Made by a program: the position numbers and the translations under genes. A stretch of 64,000 nt of DNA. It comes from Cyclina sinensis. Taxonomy: Eukaryota; Mollusca; Bivalvia; Venerida; Veneridae. The DNA is taken from NCBI GenBank assembly GCA_012932295.1, contig JAAONU010000019.1, forward strand, positions 19,353,908 through 19,417,907. The letters are read 5' to 3'. Under the pieces are notes generated by a model. It was not told the origin of the DNA. It did no database searches and saw only the letters and a program-made list of their open reading frames with translations. Below, one piece after another: positions 60,230 through 64,000 of this stretch (positions within the stretch are counted from its first letter, which is position 1; each line of letters opens with the position of its first letter).

Positions 60230-60475
60230 CAGCACCGTAATGGTTATGGCGTCCGCTTATGGAGCGGAAGATCAAAGATTCGAGTCCCATCAGGGGTGCG
60301 GGCTAGTTAGGCTGGTTGATGAGCCGCCAGCTAGGTAAAGAACGGCTACTTATTGCCTGTCCGCCAGGCGCCTGCCATATAGGATAAGAAGCCGGGAAGT
60401 AAACGTGTACAATAGTTGAGCCTGACGTTTTCAGTAGAAGTGACACTATTAGAAACAAGCACTTTGCTTTTACTG
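60230..60475 (+). mobile_element. Full-length tRNA-derived SINE
   Basis: Head: CACCGTAATGGTTATGGCGT (A box) and AAGATTCGAGTCCCATC (B box). Body: 'gagccgccagctaggtaaag', 'gcctgtccgccaggcgcctg', 'ataagaagccgggaagtaaa', tail 'agcactttgcttttactga'. It is the most complete member of the family seen at 36785 and 47925; the similarity to 47925-48440 continues to 60848. Confidence 0.8.
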
Positions 60476-60869
60476 ACCAAGCAGAATAATACAGGTAATT
60501 AACATGTTGTATTTGTTCGAGCATATCATAATTATTCGACAAAATATCATTTTTCAACGTATCTGGTTTACGAAGTAAAGTATTTGCCTGACAGAATGAT
60601 ACAGCACTTAAGAAAATTACAACCTTGGACAATGATGTTAAACCTTATATGATATTGAAGGCACATCACACAAAGAGAAGGAAAAACAAATAATAAAATG
60701 GATAGCACCAAATAAAACTGTAAAGAGCAATATTTGTTATTGAAGATATGTCGAAAGTTGTTTTCTTTGGACAGCATGACGTTTTAGTCAATAGAAAATA
60801 AAATCTAAATAACTGAACATAAAGCGTACTTCAACATGATTTTGAGTTGACTGATCATAAGCACATAGA

Positions 60870-61325
60870 CAGAAAAAAACACACCTTGTTATGGGTTATT
60901 ATCAAGTTGACATATAACAAACAGAAAACACACACCTTGTTTTGGGTTATTATCAGGTTGACATATAACAGACAGATAACACACACTTTGTTTTGGGTTA
61001 TTATCAGGTTGACATATAACAGAAAGAAAAAAACACACCTTATTTTGGGTTATTATCAGGTTGACAAATAACAGACAGAAAAAACACACATTGTTTTTGG
61101 TTATTATCAGGTTGACATAAAACAGATAGAACAAACACACCTCTTTTTGGGTTATTATCAGTTTGACATATAACAGACATAAAACACACACCTTGTTTTG
61201 GGTTATTATCAGGCTGACATATAACAGATAGAACAAACACACCTTGTTTTAGGTTATTATCAGGTTGACATATAACAGACAGAAAAAAACACACCTTGTT
61301 TTAGGTTATTATCAGGTTGGCATAA
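60870..61325. repeat. Minisatellite of about 56 bp, 8 copies
   Basis: Units of CACACCTTGTTTTGGGTTAT, TATCAGGTTGACATATAACA and GACAGAAAAAA. The ORFs on both strands (LIITQNKVCVL/TLFWVIIRLTYNR) are repeat translations. Confidence 0.95.
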
Positions 61326-61329
61326 CAGG

Positions 61330-63390
61330 ATTGAAACTCGGAACAATGCACTTAGGGATCAACATCACGGCCCATGCTGCAATTGTACACAACTTTGGGT
61401 TGACAAAAGTTGACTTTATTGTTAAATGCAACTCGGGGCCTATAAAACATAACCGCAAGTAGAGGGTGCCTCATTGTGGATAAACATTTGTCGGGGTCGA
61501 CAACCAGACAACGGTGAACCCAATTGTGCAATAACGCATTTCGAGGTAAACCTCTGGGGTCATATTCTGGATAAACGCCACTTCCTAGCACAAAGAAATC
61601 GTCGTGTGCATTTATGTGTTCAACATTGACTACAGTCACACATAAATTATATCTATGAAGATGACAGCAAAACATAGAAATTGTATCATTTTACTGTGTG
61701 AATACTACTTGTCAGTTGTTTTAAACCACAAACAATGGGAAACTGGAGTTACTTATTATTTCGGGTGCAGTGCCTTAGATACTTAAAAGCACTAAAATGT
61801 GTTCAACTGAATGACGTTACCCAGTAACAGGAAGCAAATCAATAAAATTTTCAATATGAATTTTACATAAAGATACACACTGATTTCATAGATACAACAA
61901 TACATGTACGTCATTACGACAAAAAAAAAAGAAAAAAAAAAGAACTGAACCCCAGCAACTATTTGTTTTTCAGCGCTATCATTTTCCCGTTATTTTCTTT
62001 ATTTTCTATTATATGTATGTTCTGGTCAGCCAATTCAAATGAAATGGTTTTTTTTTTTAATTTGGCTGAAATACAGTTGCAGATAAACAATACACAAAAG
62101 GGGACTTACGCACAGAGACGGACAGACATTCCCAGCTTATGACCGCCTCCCTTACCAAATAAGATAAAAAAAAGTATATAGGCAGAAAATGTTTGGGCTG
62201 CACAGTATTAAATCAATTCTAAATGGGTTTTTTTAATGAATGAATTCTGGTTCGTTGTTTAGGTAACAGAACGTAGCTAGATGAGTTTATAATATCGGTT
62301 TGAAAAGGCTAAATGCTTCTCTGGTCTTGTAAACTTCGAGCGGACACAAATGATCACCTGATGTTTTCTCTCATTTTTTTCTCCTTCTTTTGTGCTATTT
62401 CGTTCTGATATTCATATATTGTTTACTGTAAAATGCATGAACAAAAATAATAAATGAAAAAAAAAGTCAAATAAAACATGCCCGGTCCCGATACTAACAA
62501 CAAGCGATCGTTAATTGTCGTCTTCAGAACTATAAATATGAGCAAAATGTTTGCAATGTGTTTTATGAGAAAGGGAGGGAGCATGTTGTTTTCTTTTTTC
62601 CCTACTTTTTTGTTTAAATGTTTGATCTTAGACAAAAGGTGACGTATCTGTAAATGTAAAAATATCACATTGGCTTTAAGCTGCTATTGACCTGGTGTAT
62701 TGCGTGAAAATGATTTCTGAAATCAGTTTAAATGTCTGACTCGAAACAAAAGCAGTTCTGGTCACCTCTGGGTGTAATTATAACTCTGAAACGAAAAAAT
62801 GTTCCAAACTGCTCACTGGCTATAACTAGGCTGTGTAGCAGCCGAGAGACTTGATGAACACTTCAGATTAAGTAAAATGCTCTGATCTTTGCTGCTGGCT
62901 TTAATCATGTCATCCTCATTCACGTAGGAAGTGTCAAAAGACAAATCATTTCTGTACCTTTTCCCAAAGTTATCATTGTTAAATAATGACAAAATTCAGA
63001 TATAGTTTTTGGAGGTTCTTAAACCAAACAAAATGCTCCATGAACTACAGTGATCAAGTATGAGGGTTGTAAGGTTGTAAGACAATACTTAACGATATTA
63101 TTATTTTCTAAGAAAAAGACAGGTACCATTGTTTTGGTAATTCATGATTTTGACCATGGTTAAATACCAGGTTAAACACTCAATGGTGTAAAAACATGAT
63201 AGAACTTGACTGAGAGACAATGGTCAACACTGTAAAACCATGCATCGTTTCCGATATTTTTGCATCATCAAGTACAGTTCCATCTCGAACTTATTTGCCT
63301 TAACAAATTTTAAGCAATTTAAAGATAGCAAATATAATACAGACTCAGGTTAACAATTCCAAAGTGTAAGTTTACCCTAGTGTGTGTCAT
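61330..63390. other. Intergenic sequence
   Basis: A minus-strand open frame of 107 codons at 61352-61675 (VYPEYDPRGLPRNALLHNW) has no recognised family. Poly-A runs lie at 61920-61942. No gene assigned. Confidence 0.35.
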
Positions 63391-63394
63391 TTTT

Positions 63395-63730
63395 AGCTCG
63401 ACTATACGAAGTATATGGAGAGCTGCCCAGAATTCTGATAAAAGTTTTTGTGCAGTAAGATATTGTTACTATTATTTCTTTTCTTTCTTTAGGGATTTAC
63501 TTCAAACATCAAATATATGTTCCTTATCATCACCAACATCATAATGGAATAAGGTTCTTAACTCTAGCACTCATATTCAAGAATTATCTCACCTTTAAAC
63601 GTAGAATTTTCCTTAAAAATTGTAATATTTCACTATCACTTCATTTCTTTTTTTTACATCAAACTTCAAATAAATGTTCCTGATCATCACCTACATCATG
63701 TATGATTTGATTCCTAACTCTAGCATGCCT
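63395..63730 (+). repeat. Dispersed repeat (TTAGCTCGACTATACGAAGT)
   Basis: Starts 'tagctcgactatacgaagta'. Two related half-units of about 180 bp then share 'cttcaaacatcaaatatatg'/'aaacttcaaataaatgttcc' and 'ttcctgatcatcacctacat'. This is a typical bivalve repeat. Confidence 0.6.
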
Positions 63731-63737
63731 TTCAAGA

Positions 63738-64000
63738 ATGATTTTCCACTTTAAAGATTCTGTTGAGGAAACAAGTTCCAGTGACATTAACTCTTATGAT
63801 ACCTTTAAACAAACAAGCAATGAAATATCCCAAGGTAGCACAGAAGATAGGACAGAAAGCAGAAATGTTGAGAAAGATAATTCCAAAACCTTTCCCGTAC
63901 CCAGTACATGGAGACTCCATAAAGGAAAGTTCGACACGTGTCACCAAACAAAAGAAAGAAATTTCTGTCACAGGCAAAGACAGGGAAGCTGTAGTAACTA
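63738..64000 (+). CDS. Possible partial coding region running off the window
   Basis: An open frame from ATG 63738 (MIFHFKDSVEETSSSDINSY) stays open for 87 codons to the window edge. It is rich in Ser, Thr, Glu, Asp, Lys and Asn, ending WRLHKGKFDTCHQTKERNF. Such polar composition is atypical for random AT-rich DNA, but no family is recognised and the first codons overlap the end of a dispersed repeat. The real start may be further in, or an upstream exon. Confidence 0.3.
   Translation, partial: MIFHFKDSVEETSSSDINSYDTFKQTSNEISQGSTEDRTESRNVEKDNSKTFPVPSTWRLHKGKFDTCHQTKERNFCHRQRQGSCSN

Noticed and set aside
60847..61294. ORFs with repeated LIITQNKVC or HTLFWVIIRLTY blocks
   Set aside because: Translations of a 56-bp minisatellite.
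61352..61675. 107-codon minus-strand ORF (HDDFFVLGSGVYPEYDPRGL)
   Set aside because: Looks mildly protein-like, but no family, splice signal or paralogue supports it.

Overview
The window is eukaryotic, AT-rich, intron-containing and crowded with repeats. Short exons with GT-AG junctions and matching phases, tRNA-derived SINEs, and typical molluscan repeat tails (runs of CTGTCCGTCCGTC and 'aaaggggcataactc') point to a bivalve mollusc. The species cannot be named from sequence alone. Almost all long ORFs are open frames across tandem repeats. The real genes had to be assembled from short exons.

Layout. (1) 0.17-7.7 kb, minus strand: the 5' part (8 coding exons) of an SVOP/SV2-like major-facilitator transporter. 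One of its introns holds a 1.9 kb foldback element with an exact 9-bp target-site duplication. (2) 12.9-17.1 kb, minus: a four-exon secreted C-type lectin (CTL-1, 150 aa) with a dead Tc1-like transposase in intron 1. (3) 20.0-34.5 kb, minus: its paralogue (CTL-2, also 150 aa, same exon phases). Its introns 2 and 3 are swollen by a 4.66 kb element with perfect 200-bp terminal inverted repeats and by an 8.3 kb foldback element. The foldback encloses the 3' half of a spliced ubiquitin-specific-protease-like (C19) gene. (4) 35.7-37.4 kb, plus: an intact three-exon MIF/D-dopachrome tautomerase-like gene. (5) 40.3-41.1 kb: a decayed copy of the MIF region whose exon 2 has expanded into a minisatellite. 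(6) 45.3-46.5 kb and 56.8-58.0 kb, plus: two single-exon class A GPCR paralogues in a segmental duplication of about 5-6 kb, the second with its start codon changed to ACG. (7) 49-50 kb, minus: a broken PIF/Harbinger-like transposase. (8) The remainder is SINEs, MITE-like palindromes, minisatellites and unique non-coding sequence.

The most unusual content is the foldback system. Two elements with unrelated arm satellites (57-bp and 49-bp monomers, each monomer itself palindromic) share the terminal motif GTGAAGTTGGCA followed by GATC. One carries a captured, intron-bearing protease fragment, resembling a Pack-MULE or FB-type element. Comparing CTL-1 and CTL-2 introns supports the element boundaries: subtracting the two elements leaves introns of about 109 and 427 bp, against 239 and 414 bp in CTL-1.

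The lectins are predicted secreted carbohydrate-binding proteins, the MIF-like protein a cytokine/tautomerase, and the GPCRs orphan receptors. No shared pathway is evident from their proximity. All family assignments are from recognition by eye. No search was run.
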